From: Hungatella hathewayi
GTDB lineage: Bacteria > Bacillota > Clostridia > Lachnospirales > Lachnospiraceae
Length of the DNA: 64,000 nt
Direction of reading: 5' to 3'
Assembly (NCBI GenBank): GCA_025149285.1
Contig: CP102274.1
Location: 6,738,489-6,802,488 of the forward strand
Part shown: one piece after another, positions 7,294-17,026 of the stretch
How the letters are laid out: the number at the start of each line of letters is the position of its first letter
Numbering within the stretch: the stretch's first letter is position 1
Translations under genes and position numbers: made by a program
The notes under the pieces: generated by a model
What the model was told of the DNA's origin: nothing
The model's database searches: none
Seen by the model: only the letters and a program-made list of their open reading frames with translations

Positions 7294-10200
7294 ATGGGAG
7301 CATGGGGCATAAAAGCATTAGAGCGTGACGAAGGGTTGGATGTACTGGACATCCTCAAAAATGAATATGTACCGGAGCATCCGGTAATGGATCTGGGCGA
7401 GATGATCGAACTGATGAAAGAGGAAGTCATGCTGGGATCTGACTTCTCACAAATCGACTTCCTCTTTGACAATACTGCGATGGCTCTGGCGGAGCTGTAT
7501 TTCCAATGGAAGGATAACAGCAAACTGGGCTACGATCATGAAGAAGCTATATGGGATAAAGTCACCGGTTTCACAGCATCCAAAGAAGCCCTTGCTTTCC
7601 TGCTGCGGCAGCTCACCGACATCAAAAACGAGGTGCCGGACGAGGACGGCATCCGTGAGATTGTGGATCTTTGGAAGAACGAGGACAGCGGTGAGATCGC
7701 TCCTGCGTGGTTGGAACACTTGAATCAGCTCATTGATCGACTGGATTCAGAACAGGAGGCACGACAAATGTATATCAAAAAATACTGGGGCAACTTTATC
7801 GGAGGCTCGGACGACAGTCTGAACCTTGTGGCATTTTTAGAGGATCAGAAAAAGGAGGAGATCCCCCTCAGCGAGATTTTCGCCAAGATCGGTCTGGACA
7901 AGCAGAGCTGGGACTTCCGCCAAACCGTGGAGTATCTGGAGTTTACACACTCCGATGGCGTGGAGATGGACTTCCACTTCGCCATTGATGTGGTCACCGA
8001 TCTGGCCGCTATCCTGCTGGAGTGCAGCGTCAGTGGCAGTGTAAACCTTCAGGATCTGGACGAGTACAACACCCCCGTCTGCCGTATCCGCATCACTGCT
8101 ACGCCAGAGGAGCATGACGCAATGAACAAGTCCCTGGCGGATTTTGCCCAGAACCCGCTGGAATACGACATCAGCGAGATGATGGGTGAGGATGAGATCA
8201 CAGATATGGCTTATCAGGTGGAGATGCTGCGGAAAGAGCTGTACGAAGCCTCCGGCCGTAATCGGAACTACCATGTAAAGGCGGAAGATGTAAAACATCT
8301 GCTCCCTGACTGGGAGGGTGCTGATGGCTGTATCGCCACCAACCGTATCACGGTGGAGGGCTACAAGGTCGGCTACTGTTACCGGGAGAAGCCGGACGGC
8401 GGCTGGGACAGTGGCTGGCGCTTCACTGCTGGTGATGAGAGCGAGGCGTACATGGACGATCCCAACAATGCCGGGATCTACAAGCTGAACACGATCTGCA
8501 ACGACGATCCCGACATTATCCCGCTGCTGAACACCTCCGCTCCCTGCGCCTTTGAGCGGGATGAGAACGGTGTGTTCCAGCAGATCAAAGACTGGAAACC
8601 GGATGAGGACGAGGAGGACCCTGATATGGACATTTTGAAGCAGTGCCAGAAGTGGCATGAGGAGAGCAAACAACATAAAATTATTGATGCGCTGGAGGCC
8701 ATCCCCGCCGAGGAGCGTACCCCTGAGATGGACAGTGAGTTAGCCCGTGCCTATAACAATCTGGCAGACCCACATAAGCCAACTTGCAAAGAAATGCTCA
8801 AAAAGGCCCTCGCTCTGCTAAAGCCCCATGAGGAATACTTCGAGGACGACTATTACTGGAACTTCCGCATGGGTTACTCTTACTTTTATCTGGATCAGGA
8901 GGGCCGGGCTCTGCGATATTTTGAAAAGGCATTGGAAGTCCGCCCTGGTGACGATGACACCAAAGAGTTTATCGAACGGTGCAAGAAGGGTATTTCTCTG
9001 CCGCAGTTCTGGGAGTGCTTCCGGGAGCGGACAGAGGACTGGTGGGAAACCTTTGCGGAAATGGAAGCAGAATTGCGCCAGATGATGGATGAGGACAAAG
9101 ATCACACCCGCGGTGCCGAACTCGTGGCCCAAATGCAGGAAACCCTGAATCTGGTCTTTGATGAGATCTCTTTCGAGATGGGCTTCAACGGCAAAAAGCA
9201 TGAGCTGATCCTCACCCCGGAGGGCGACAAGGTCAAGCTGTTTGAGCTGGTCTACTTCCAGAAGCACGCCCCCAAGGAGGTGCTGGAGCACTGGAACATC
9301 CTGGTGGGCCGTCAGCCCCTCCAGAACATCGGCCTGCGCACCGAGGACGGCTGGGATATCTCCGGGGAGGATGTGCAGATCTGGCTGGAGGAGCAGGGTG
9401 AAAACAGCTTCGCCATCTCCGCTTACTGCGAAAAGCTGCTGCCTATGCTCCGGGAGGAAGAAGGCCGGGCCTGGTGGATGCTCACCACCCTCACCGATCA
9501 GGTGCTGGGTGAGATCCCCCACATGAGATACATAGACAGCTTTGATGTGCTGGAGGAACCCAAGGCAGAGCCGTCCTTCCTCCTGTCCCAGCTGCCCGAC
9601 AAACTGCGGGAGCAGGGCCTGGAGCTCTCCACCGACCCGGAAGCCTATCTGGAGAGCTACCTTGGTTACAAAATGGAACCCAAACAGGACCCGGACGCCG
9701 ATTGGCGGCTGGATGTAATGGCCGGTTCCACCTGCTGTGTGCCGCTCATCAACGGCTATCTGAATGCCGACAATGATTTTATGGACGATCTCCATGCCGA
9801 CGGCGCGGTGGCGGGCTTCTTCTGCTATCCCCTGGATACCCTGCGGGAGGAGGAAGGCAGTCAGAAAATTTTCGACTTCCGGGACAAACTGGAGGAAGTG
9901 CTCACCGGCGGGGATGGTTCGGAAGTGCTCACTCTCACCGGCGGGGCTACCGGCCTCTACTGTGGCTATGTGGACTTCATCGCCTGGGACATCCAAGAGG
10001 CGCTGAACATGGCGAAAGAGTTCTTTGAAGGCACGGACATCCCATGGGCCATCTTCCACACCTTCCGCCGTGAAGCCGGTTCTGTATCCCTAAAGCAACA
10101 AGATGATGGGACAGAAACTGAGAATCAGGATGACGAGTTGGACGAAACGCTGACGGGCATGGACTATATTCCTTACACCCAACAGAACGCCGAAGCATTC

Positions 10201-13200
10201 TTCGCTCAGCTGGAGCAGTGGAACGACGAAGACGAGTACACCCGCTGTATCCAGGCACTGAATGCCATCCCGGAGAACTGGAGGAACTACCGCACCGCCT
10301 ATGCCCTGGCCCGTGCACTGGAGAACTACGCCATCATCGGGGACCATGACGAAGGTACTTTGAAATCCAAGGGAGACAAAGCCCTTCTGAGGGCCATTGA
10401 GGTGCTGGAGTCCGTCCGGGAGGAAGGCCAGGACAAGGCGGAGTGGAATATGCGGATGGCCTATGGCTATCAGTATCTCTACGGCCAGGAGGAAAAGGCC
10501 ATTCCCTACGCCCAGCGGTGGGCAGAGTTGGACCCGGAGGATGAAAATGCTCCGGCGGTAATTCGGGAGTGTAAGGCGGAGATCCGGAAACGCCAGCGCA
10601 GCCGGAAGAAGAAGGCCAAATTCGTGCCCGGTGATACCCCATTTGAGGGCTTCGACCTCACCAACTTCTGGGATGATAATTGGTATGCACTGAAAGAATA
10701 TGTCAGTGATCCGCCTTCCGATGAGCTGATTGCCAGCGTGGAGGAGGAACTGGGCTACAAGCTGCCCGCCGCCTACATTTGGCTGATGAAGCAGCACAAC
10801 GGCGGCATTCCGGTGAACACCTGCTATCCCTGCGATGAGCCTACCTGTTGGTCAGATGATCATGTGGCCATCACCGGCATTTTCGGAATCGGACGGGAAA
10901 AGAGCTGCTCCCTCTGTGGAGAGCTGGGCAGCCAGTTTATGATCGATGAGTGGGAGTATCCTGCCATCGGTGTGGCCATCTGCGACTGTCCAAGCGCCGG
11001 ACACGATATGATTTTCCTGGACTACCGGGCTTGCGGTCCCCAGGGAGAGCCTGCGGTAGTCCATGTGGATCAGGAAAATGACTATAAAATTACCCATCTG
11101 GCAGATAGCTTTGAGGAATTTATCCGCGGACTGGAGCATGAATCCCTCTATGATCCGGATGAAGATGCAGAGGGTCTTGAGGATGACGCCGACGAGGAGG
11201 AAACCGACCATAAGGGTTCCTTTGCCGGATCTGTGCTCCTCTCCAAAGCAGAGTGGGACAAGGAGCAGTTGATTCGAGATCTGCGGGAAGAATGGGGTAT
11301 CGTAGATGAGGAGCCGGATGAGGGCGACGAAGATGTTGAGAACAGCGATGACGCTGTGGTAATGCGGGTCGGCAATATGATGCTGATCGTGACACTATTC
11401 CACGGTCACATCCCTGACAATGAAGCAGAGATCAACGCCGAAAACAACTATATGTGGCCAGAGGCCGTAGAAGTGGCCAAAGCGCACAAGGCCCATATCA
11501 TGGTGGCTGTGTTGGGCGAGGAGGAAAAACTGCTGGAACGAGGTAAGCTGTTCACCAAGGCGATGGCAGTGTGCTGCAAGCAGAAATACGCCACCGGTGT
11601 CTACACCAGCGGCGTGGTATTTGAGCCTCGTTTCTATGAGGGCCTTGCCGATATGCTCAAAAAGGACGAACTGCCCATCTTCAACTGGGTTTGGTTCGGC
11701 CTGTACCGGAGCGAGGGGGGCCTAAACGGCTACACCTACGGCATGGATGTGTTTGGCAAGGAGGAAATGGAGGTGTTGAACACCGACGCTGAGCCGGAGG
11801 AACTACGGGACTTTTTGGCAAGCCTTGCCTCCTATGTGCTGGCGTGTGATGTGACGCTGCAAGACGGCGAGACCATCGGTTTTTCTGCGGACGATAAGCA
11901 CACCATCACCCGCAGCCCCGGTGTCTCTCTGCCAGAGGAACAGATGACCCTGAAGATCGGTTACGAGCCTATAAAGGGAGATCCAGAGGATGACAGCTGC
12001 GACCACTCAGACAATGATGACACACAGGATGAGGAAGAATTCAGTAATCCCGAAGTCTACACAGAGGAGGAGATGGAGGCCGTCGAGGGTCACATTGAGC
12101 AGTATTTCGGTAAGGTCGAGAATGTGTTCCACGAGTTGGTCTCCCCGGACATCCATGTGGACATCTGCATCGTGCCGCCCACTGAGGAGCGGGACTATTA
12201 TACCCTGGTCACCATGGGTATGGGTGCTCACCGGATGAATGTGCCGGAAGAACTGGCAGAATACAAGCTGGAGCGGGCGGAGCTGGCTATCGCGCTGCCT
12301 GCGGACTGGAAGTTGGTTCAGGAATCTATGCAGGATGAGCGGTGGTACTGGCCCATTCGCCTGCTGAAAACCCTGGCCCGCCTTCCCATTGCCAGCGATA
12401 CCTGGCTGGGCTTCGGCCATACCATGGACAATGAGGAGGATTTTGCAAAGGACACAAAGCTGTGCGCCGCCATTCTGACTGGTCCCCAGGATACCGAAGA
12501 TGGCAACGAAGTCTGCATCCTTCCGAGCGGCGAGGAGGTCAACTTCTATCAGGTGATCCCCCTCTACCGGGATGAATTGGAATATAAGCTGGCCCATGAC
12601 GCAGACGCCCTGCTGGACAAAATGAACGGCATCAGCTTTGTGGTCAACCCCACCCGCCAGGATGCTATCACTCGTGGCACTCTTTCCAATGATGATTTTG
12701 ACGGTGAGATGGACGACGCTTCCTATCACCTTGAGAGCATTGAGGAGAAGGAACTGCCTATTGACCCCATCAATGCTTATAACCACATGGCCATCTATCT
12801 GCGCTGGTGCATGGAGCATGACCTGATGGGTGAGGACTTCCTGAAAGAATACAGCGAAGTGGCCAAACAGGTCAAAGCCGACCCTGCCAGCGTAGACCTG
12901 AGGGCATTCATCCAAGATGAGCTGGACGGCTGCCTGTTCTCTGTGCTGTTCAATCAGCAAGGTCGCGCCTTTGCCGGCTATTACTACGGAGAGGGCGACA
13001 GTCCCTACTATCCCGCCGACATTGACGACAATGCCCTCCGCTTCTTCGGCCCGGAACGGTATCACTCCAATGAGTTCCAGCAGGAGGCATACCTGTTCAT
13101 CCCCTTTGACGAGGACTACTATCAGGCTATGGCAGAGGTGATCGGGGAACGGTTTGAAAACTGGCAGGGACAGGACTTCGACGAGGATACGCTGGAGCCT

Positions 13201-13965
13201 TCCGAGGTTGCTCAGGCCATCATGGAGTATCTGGACTGCGAGTGTACCTATTTCCCATCCATGGCAGATGATGACCCCATCATGTCGGCATACAGCTACG
13301 CCCAGCGGCTGGGGGTACGGGAGGGCTTTGTTCCCGTGCTCATCAAGGCGGATGATGAAACGCTGTTGGAGTGTCTGGTGATGAACGCCGATCCGGAGCA
13401 CAATGCGGACTTCTACGAATTTGACCTCAAAACAGTAGAGGAGTATCGAAAGAAGATGCTCTCCGCTCCCATCAAGGACGGAAAGGCGGTTCTGGAGGAA
13501 TTGACCGGCCAGCGCAAGGAAGAAGCCGAGGACGATGACATGGACTGGGAGGAGGAAGTCCTGGGCGAGATGGAGGGCGGAGAACCCAACGACCGCTTCG
13601 CAAACTATTGGAACGATGATACCGGAATGACATATCCGCTCATTCTGGCTAAAATTCCGGTAAAGAACCCCTGGGAGATCTTCGCCTACCTGCCCTTTGG
13701 AAATTGGAATGAGTGCCCCGACACGCCGGACCTGATGGCAGTGGCGAAATACTGGTTCGAGCAGCATGGTGCCATCCCTGCCGCCATGAGCCACGATGAA
13801 TTGGAGTTTGAACTTCCGACTCCGATCTCTAAGGAAAGAGCTATGGAAGTGGCTGTGGAGCAATATGGCTTCTGCCCAGATCTGGATCAGAATGAGGATG
13901 GAAGCATTGGCTCCTTGGCAGATGTCCTGTGGCAGTCCACTGTCTGGTATTTCTGGTGGGATTGA
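7294..13965 (+). CDS. Giant multi-domain poly-immunity protein (2,223 aa)
   Basis: Domains read in order with approximate residues: DUF4259 (1-130, GAWGIKALERDEGLDVLD); an unnamed domain (159-330, MYIKKYWGNFIGG); Imm33/DUF2185 (333-436, CIATNRITVEGYKVGYCYRE); first TPR module (445-570); a long unassigned part (570-930); second TPR module (956-1103); SUKH-1/SMI1 (1120-1283, PAAYIWLMKQHNGG); DUF4261 (1309-1553); suppressor-of-fused domain (1590-1793, HVDICIVPPTEERDYYTLVT); DUF7832-like (1823-1957, HMAIYLRWCMEHDL); DUF4253 (1966-2223, ending WYFWWD). Each is known as a stand-alone toxin-immunity module. There is no signal peptide. Linkers are acidic (DEDEEDPD, DADEEE). Two junctions keep perfect ribosome sites and in-frame ATGs (7768 and 8626), suggesting gene fusion. 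The likely role is cytoplasmic protection against several toxins; this is inferred from domain content. Confidence 0.9.
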   Translation: MGAWGIKALERDEGLDVLDILKNEYVPEHPVMDLGEMIELMKEEVMLGSDFSQIDFLFDNTAMALAELYFQWKDNSKLGYDHEEAIWDKVTGFTASKEALAFLLRQLTDIKNEVPDEDGIREIVDLWKNEDSGEIAPAWLEHLNQLIDRLDSEQEARQMYIKKYWGNFIGGSDDSLNLVAFLEDQKKEEIPLSEIFAKIGLDKQSWDFRQTVEYLEFTHSDGVEMDFHFAIDVVTDLAAILLECSVSGSVNLQDLDEYNTPVCRIRITATPEEHDAMNKSLADFAQNPLEYDISEMMGEDEITDMAYQVEMLRKELYEASGRNRNYHVKAEDVKHLLPDWEGADGCIATNRITVEGYKVGYCYREKPDGGWDSGWRFTAGDESEAYMDDPNNAGIYKLNTICNDDPDIIPLLNTSAPCAFERDENGVFQQIKDWKPDEDEEDPDMDILKQCQKWHEESKQHKIIDALEAIPAEERTPEMDSELARAYNNLADPHKPTCKEMLKKALALLKPHEEYFEDDYYWNFRMGYSYFYLDQEGRALRYFEKALEVRPGDDDTKEFIERCKKGISLPQFWECFRERTEDWWETFAEMEAELRQMMDEDKDHTRGAELVAQMQETLNLVFDEISFEMGFNGKKHELILTPEGDKVKLFELVYFQKHAPKEVLEHWNILVGRQPLQNIGLRTEDGWDISGEDVQIWLEEQGENSFAISAYCEKLLPMLREEEGRAWWMLTTLTDQVLGEIPHMRYIDSFDVLEEPKAEPSFLLSQLPDKLREQGLELSTDPEAYLESYLGYKMEPKQDPDADWRLDVMAGSTCCVPLINGYLNADNDFMDDLHADGAVAGFFCYPLDTLREEEGSQKIFDFRDKLEEVLTGGDGSEVLTLTGGATGLYCGYVDFIAWDIQEALNMAKEFFEGTDIPWAIFHTFRREAGSVSLKQQDDGTETENQDDELDETLTGMDYIPYTQQNAEAFFAQLEQWNDEDEYTRCIQALNAIPENWRNYRTAYALARALENYAIIGDHDEGTLKSKGDKALLRAIEVLESVREEGQDKAEWNMRMAYGYQYLYGQEEKAIPYAQRWAELDPEDENAPAVIRECKAEIRKRQRSRKKKAKFVPGDTPFEGFDLTNFWDDNWYALKEYVSDPPSDELIASVEEELGYKLPAAYIWLMKQHNGGIPVNTCYPCDEPTCWSDDHVAITGIFGIGREKSCSLCGELGSQFMIDEWEYPAIGVAICDCPSAGHDMIFLDYRACGPQGEPAVVHVDQENDYKITHLADSFEEFIRGLEHESLYDPDEDAEGLEDDADEEETDHKGSFAGSVLLSKAEWDKEQLIRDLREEWGIVDEEPDEGDEDVENSDDAVVMRVGNMMLIVTLFHGHIPDNEAEINAENNYMWPEAVEVAKAHKAHIMVAVLGEEEKLLERGKLFTKAMAVCCKQKYATGVYTSGVVFEPRFYEGLADMLKKDELPIFNWVWFGLYRSEGGLNGYTYGMDVFGKEEMEVLNTDAEPEELRDFLASLASYVLACDVTLQDGETIGFSADDKHTITRSPGVSLPEEQMTLKIGYEPIKGDPEDDSCDHSDNDDTQDEEEFSNPEVYTEEEMEAVEGHIEQYFGKVENVFHELVSPDIHVDICIVPPTEERDYYTLVTMGMGAHRMNVPEELAEYKLERAELAIALPADWKLVQESMQDERWYWPIRLLKTLARLPIASDTWLGFGHTMDNEEDFAKDTKLCAAILTGPQDTEDGNEVCILPSGEEVNFYQVIPLYRDELEYKLAHDADALLDKMNGISFVVNPTRQDAITRGTLSNDDFDGEMDDASYHLESIEEKELPIDPINAYNHMAIYLRWCMEHDLMGEDFLKEYSEVAKQVKADPASVDLRAFIQDELDGCLFSVLFNQQGRAFAGYYYGEGDSPYYPADIDDNALRFFGPERYHSNEFQQEAYLFIPFDEDYYQAMAEVIGERFENWQGQDFDEDTLEPSEVAQAIMEYLDCECTYFPSMADDDPIMSAYSYAQRLGVREGFVPVLIKADDETLLECLVMNADPEHNADFYEFDLKTVEEYRKKMLSAPIKDGKAVLEELTGQRKEEAEDDDMDWEEEVLGEMEGGEPNDRFANYWNDDTGMTYPLILAKIPVKNPWEIFAYLPFGNWNECPDTPDLMAVAKYWFEQHGAIPAAMSHDELEFELPTPISKERAMEVAVEQYGFCPDLDQNEDGSIGSLADVLWQSTVWYFWWD

Positions 13966-13980
13966 TGGGAGGTGCGACCA

Positions 13981-14844
13981 ATGACAGAATATCAGAAAAC
14001 CTATATCGAACTAAAAAAACAGTTTGTTGCGACCAATGAAGGTCCAGACAATGTCCGCGCTCTATATACCTTCAAGGAAGAACTTGAGCAGAGTGAGGAT
14101 CAGCAGGCCAAGGAAGTGCTGGTGGATGTATATGACCTGCTGGACTTTAAGAAGGACGCCTACGAACTGCTCTGCCAAATCGGAAATCGTTCCGATAAAA
14201 AGACCCTCAAGCGGCTGGGCACGCTGAAGGACTATGCGGAAAACTGGGGCAATCATTATGCTCTCCCCAAGCCCAAAACGCCGGAGGAAAAGCAGAAAGA
14301 GAAGGAACGGCAGGCCCAGCTGGGCCTGCCCGCCTTCCGGTATCACCCAAACCCTCTGGAAACTGGGGCTTTTGAGGAATCCGCAGACGGCGTTGTCTGC
14401 GACTGCTGTGGCAAGACGACCCATATTTTCTATACAGCCCCCTTTTACGCCGTGGAGGATATTGCATATCTGTGCCCAGAGTGCATCGCCAACGGCGAAG
14501 CAGCCCGGAAATATGACGGTAGTTTTCAAGATGATTTCTCTGTGGATGATGGTGTAGACGATCCGGAGAAGCTGGACGAGCTGATCCACCGCACCCCCGG
14601 CTACTCCGGCTGGCAGCAGGAATACTGGCGCGCCCACTGCGGCGACTACTGCGCCTACCTGGGCCATGTGGGTGCCAGGGAACTGCGGGCGCTGGGTGTG
14701 CTCGAGGAAGTGTTGGACGATCCCATGTGGGATGACGAACAGAAGAAAATGATTCAGGAATCCGTCAATGGCGGGCATCTGCAATGCTATCTGTTCCAGT
14801 GCCTCCACTGCGGAAAACACCTGGTCTGGATGGATTTTGATTGA
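13981..14844 (+). CDS. cbrC: CbrC family protein (UPF0167)
   Basis: 288 codons starting at ATG 13981, with GGGAGG eight bases upstream; a GTG at 13972 is in frame but too close to it. Residues from about 115 on match CbrC: LPAFRYHPNPLETGAF, a CDCCGK zinc knuckle, LCPECIANGEAARKYDG, RTPGYSGWQQEYW, and HCGDYCAYLGHVG. CbrC was named in E. coli for a role in colicin E2 tolerance, which fits an immunity array. The N-terminal 100 residues are a charged helical extension. A second CxxC (CLHCGK) closes the protein. Confidence 0.85.
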   Translation: MTEYQKTYIELKKQFVATNEGPDNVRALYTFKEELEQSEDQQAKEVLVDVYDLLDFKKDAYELLCQIGNRSDKKTLKRLGTLKDYAENWGNHYALPKPKTPEEKQKEKERQAQLGLPAFRYHPNPLETGAFEESADGVVCDCCGKTTHIFYTAPFYAVEDIAYLCPECIANGEAARKYDGSFQDDFSVDDGVDDPEKLDELIHRTPGYSGWQQEYWRAHCGDYCAYLGHVGARELRALGVLEEVLDDPMWDDEQKKMIQESVNGGHLQCYLFQCLHCGKHLVWMDFD

Positions 14845-14853
14845 GGTGGCAAC

Positions 14854-15405
14854 ATGGAGAAGAAGGATTTTCCCAAGGGAACCAAGCCCCGTGAGATCTT
14901 CGTCTATACCTGTGAGCGGATCGCGGAGCCTTTGAACCCGCTGGGCTACAAATACCGCAAGAGCAAAAATGACATCTACAAAAAAGACGGCATCTTTGTG
15001 TTCTCCTTTTACTTTTCCCCCTCCATCCGCTTTGGCTCCACCACTTTTACTGCCTTCTTCGATGTGAGTTCCCCGGTGATTGCCCAGTGGCGCAGTGAGC
15101 AGGAAGGGACGGAGGAAACCTATGATGGTATCGTGGGTACCTCCATCGCCCGGCTGACCCACCGGTATGATGACTTCCCCCGCTATGAGGTATCTACTCT
15201 GCTGGAGCGGGAACGCTCTATCCAGGAAATTTCCGGGCAGATCCAGGACTATGCACTACCATTCTTTGCCCGGTTTTCCAATCTGCCCAAGCTGCTGGAC
15301 GATGTGGAACAGGAGGGGTTCTTCCCCCATCGGAAGGGGTTCGATGTCCCTAAGCGGAATCGGGAGTTCATCGAATGCTTCCGGGAGTATCTCCAAAAGC
15401 AGTAG
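14854..15405 (+). CDS. DUF4304-like hypothetical protein
   Basis: 183 residues, GAGGTGGCAAC before the ATG. The pattern 'LGYKYRKSKNDIYKKDGIFVFSF' split over a turn, followed by FYFSPSIRFGSTTFTAFF, resembles DUF4304-type proteins, where a helix and an aromatic strand carry a G-F-x-(K/R)-x6-Y motif. No catalytic residues stand out. It belongs to the same directional cluster. The family call is tentative. Confidence 0.55.
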   Translation: MEKKDFPKGTKPREIFVYTCERIAEPLNPLGYKYRKSKNDIYKKDGIFVFSFYFSPSIRFGSTTFTAFFDVSSPVIAQWRSEQEGTEETYDGIVGTSIARLTHRYDDFPRYEVSTLLERERSIQEISGQIQDYALPFFARFSNLPKLLDDVEQEGFFPHRKGFDVPKRNREFIECFREYLQKQ

Positions 15406-15431
15406 GAATCAGCAGAAAGGAAACAACACCT

Positions 15432-15968
15432 ATGTCAAACAGTAGAGTATCCACTTGGAGTGGAATCCGGAACAAATTGGAGAATGACTACCTGTGCCCG
15501 GCACTCCGGGGCCACATCCAGTATTTTGCCACCAGTTACAGCAAAAGCGCCGACCATGAGGGCCGGGCCGCCATTCGTGTGGACGGCGTGGAAGTGCTGC
15601 GGAGCAACTACTACACCTATTTTGAAAATGTGTGGACGAAATTTCATCACTTGCGCTCCACCACGCTGAAAGATCACGACTCCGCAAAAGAGGCCATCAA
15701 TCAGGCTCATGCCTATGCGCTGGAGCAGGGCACCTTTGACCAAAAGGTGTTCTATGAGGCGTTTGGGATCTTTGACAACCAGAGCATCGAGAAAAGCCTT
15801 GTCAGCGAGAATCCTCTTGTCCGCATCTTTGCTCTCCTGGATCGAAGGCTGGGAAAGCGCCGCCTGCTGGCTTTGGAGGACTCCATGGAGCAGGAACTGG
15901 ACTGGGTGCGGGCTTTCTATGTGATCCGGTTGCAGGCCGAAGGGCTGATGGAAGCGAATAACATTTAG
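15432..15968 (+). CDS. SF0329 family protein
   Basis: 179 codons from ATG 15432, behind AGAAAGGAAACAACACCT; the frame is open further back but overlaps the previous gene. The segment WSGIRNKLENDYLCPALRGH, then YFATSYSKSADHEGRAAIRVDG, is the hallmark of the SF0329 family, first noted as a hypothetical Shigella protein. Family members are found near toxin-immunity genes; molecular role is unknown. Confidence 0.8.
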   Translation: MSNSRVSTWSGIRNKLENDYLCPALRGHIQYFATSYSKSADHEGRAAIRVDGVEVLRSNYYTYFENVWTKFHHLRSTTLKDHDSAKEAINQAHAYALEQGTFDQKVFYEAFGIFDNQSIEKSLVSENPLVRIFALLDRRLGKRRLLALEDSMEQELDWVRAFYVIRLQAEGLMEANNI

Positions 15969-15979
15969 GAGGAACCACC

Positions 15980-16339
15980 ATGTCACAGATCGCGTCCTTT
16001 TATCTGATAAAAAATAACCAGCGGCAGGAGTTGTCCGACGGTGACTGCTCCGGCGCGGTCTATATGGCCATCTGGGACTGGTGTGAGAGCGAACTGGATC
16101 TGGATGTCCGTTTTCCTGCTCCCCAGACGGAAGACACCCTGGACTGCGCTCTGCTGGAGGGAGAGCTGGCGTCTCAACTGCTGGCAGCTCTGCGGGAGCA
16201 GGATCTCCCGGAGCTGGCCGCTGAAATTGCCCCGGACTGGGATCTGCCCACCGAGGCGGTGCAAAGCGGGCTTAATACGCTGCGCTCCCATCTGGAACTG
16301 GTGCAGGGCGATGCTGCTCTGCTGTATGAAATGACATGA
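15980..16339 (+). CDS. Small acidic hypothetical protein
   Basis: 119 residues behind AGGAGGAACCACC. Very acidic and leucine-rich, with no family recognised and no membrane segment. It lies 11 bases after the SF0329 gene and 15 before the DUF3885 gene, so the three are probably co-translated. An immunity role is only inferred. Confidence 0.65.
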   Translation: MSQIASFYLIKNNQRQELSDGDCSGAVYMAIWDWCESELDLDVRFPAPQTEDTLDCALLEGELASQLLAALREQDLPELAAEIAPDWDLPTEAVQSGLNTLRSHLELVQGDAALLYEMT

Positions 16340-16354
16340 GAACGGAGGGATACC

Positions 16355-16999
16355 ATGCTGGCAAAGCGGTTTGAACACATTTTACATGATCTGGGCATGG
16401 CTGGGCTGGAACACCCTCTGTTCTACCATGCACCGGTGGGCATTCGTTTTAAGATCGGCGGGGAGGAACCAATCTATCTGGATAGGCGTGCGGCGAAGCT
16501 GAAAACCAACCCCGCTTATGTTCAGGGGGCGCTGGACCGAGCCGCCGCGATCTATCGGGCACTTCCGGCGGTGCCGGACCTTCTGCGGATCGACGGGTAT
16601 CCCGATGAAGAACCCGCCGAGTCCCTGCTGACCGTTATCCGGCAGCGAGTGGGCCTCCCAGTTCCCGATGAACAACTTTCGGCCACAGAGCAGGATGAAG
16701 ATGGGGATACCCATGCACAAGTGCAGTTTTACTGGAATCTCAGCAAGATCAGCTTTCAACCAGAGCTGCTTCTTCGGGAAATCATTCTGGGGGACATCGG
16801 CGGCTGGAACGGCTTTGTGTCCAGCGTCTATCTGGCTGGGCCGGGGCCGTTCCTCTACCATTTGTACGATGACCGTGGGCTGGATGTGCTGGGCGGCTCA
16901 CAGAAGCTGCTATTGCCTCTCTATCATCAATTTCATGACTGGATTTTGGAATACGATCTGGAGAAGATTGACCAGATGTTCGCTCCAGCAAAAGAATGA
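16355..16999 (+). CDS. DUF3885 domain protein
   Basis: 214 residues, CGGAGG upstream. N-terminal HPLFYHAPVGIRFKIG, then a helix with ALDRAAAIYRALP, and C-terminal FLYHLYDDRGLDVLG followed by FHDWILEYDLEKIDQMF fit DUF3885, whose members carry a conserved 'YDDRG-x-D' and a W-I-L-x-Y-D-R-like end. DUF3885 proteins are frequent in immunity clusters. No enzymatic function is known. Confidence 0.75.
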   Translation: MLAKRFEHILHDLGMAGLEHPLFYHAPVGIRFKIGGEEPIYLDRRAAKLKTNPAYVQGALDRAAAIYRALPAVPDLLRIDGYPDEEPAESLLTVIRQRVGLPVPDEQLSATEQDEDGDTHAQVQFYWNLSKISFQPELLLREIILGDIGGWNGFVSSVYLAGPGPFLYHLYDDRGLDVLGGSQKLLLPLYHQFHDWILEYDLEKIDQMFAPAKE

Positions 17000-17026
17000 C
17001 TGCATAACAGAAAAGGAGACATTGCT

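Noticed and set aside
8818..10059. 413-codon minus-strand frame
   Set aside because: Another shadow of the same gene, with repetitive His/Gly/Val composition typical of antisense reading.
12007..13863. Long open frame of 618 codons on the minus strand
   Set aside because: It is the antisense shadow of the giant poly-immunity gene. It has no ribosome site or domain, and the codon-position bias favours the + strand.
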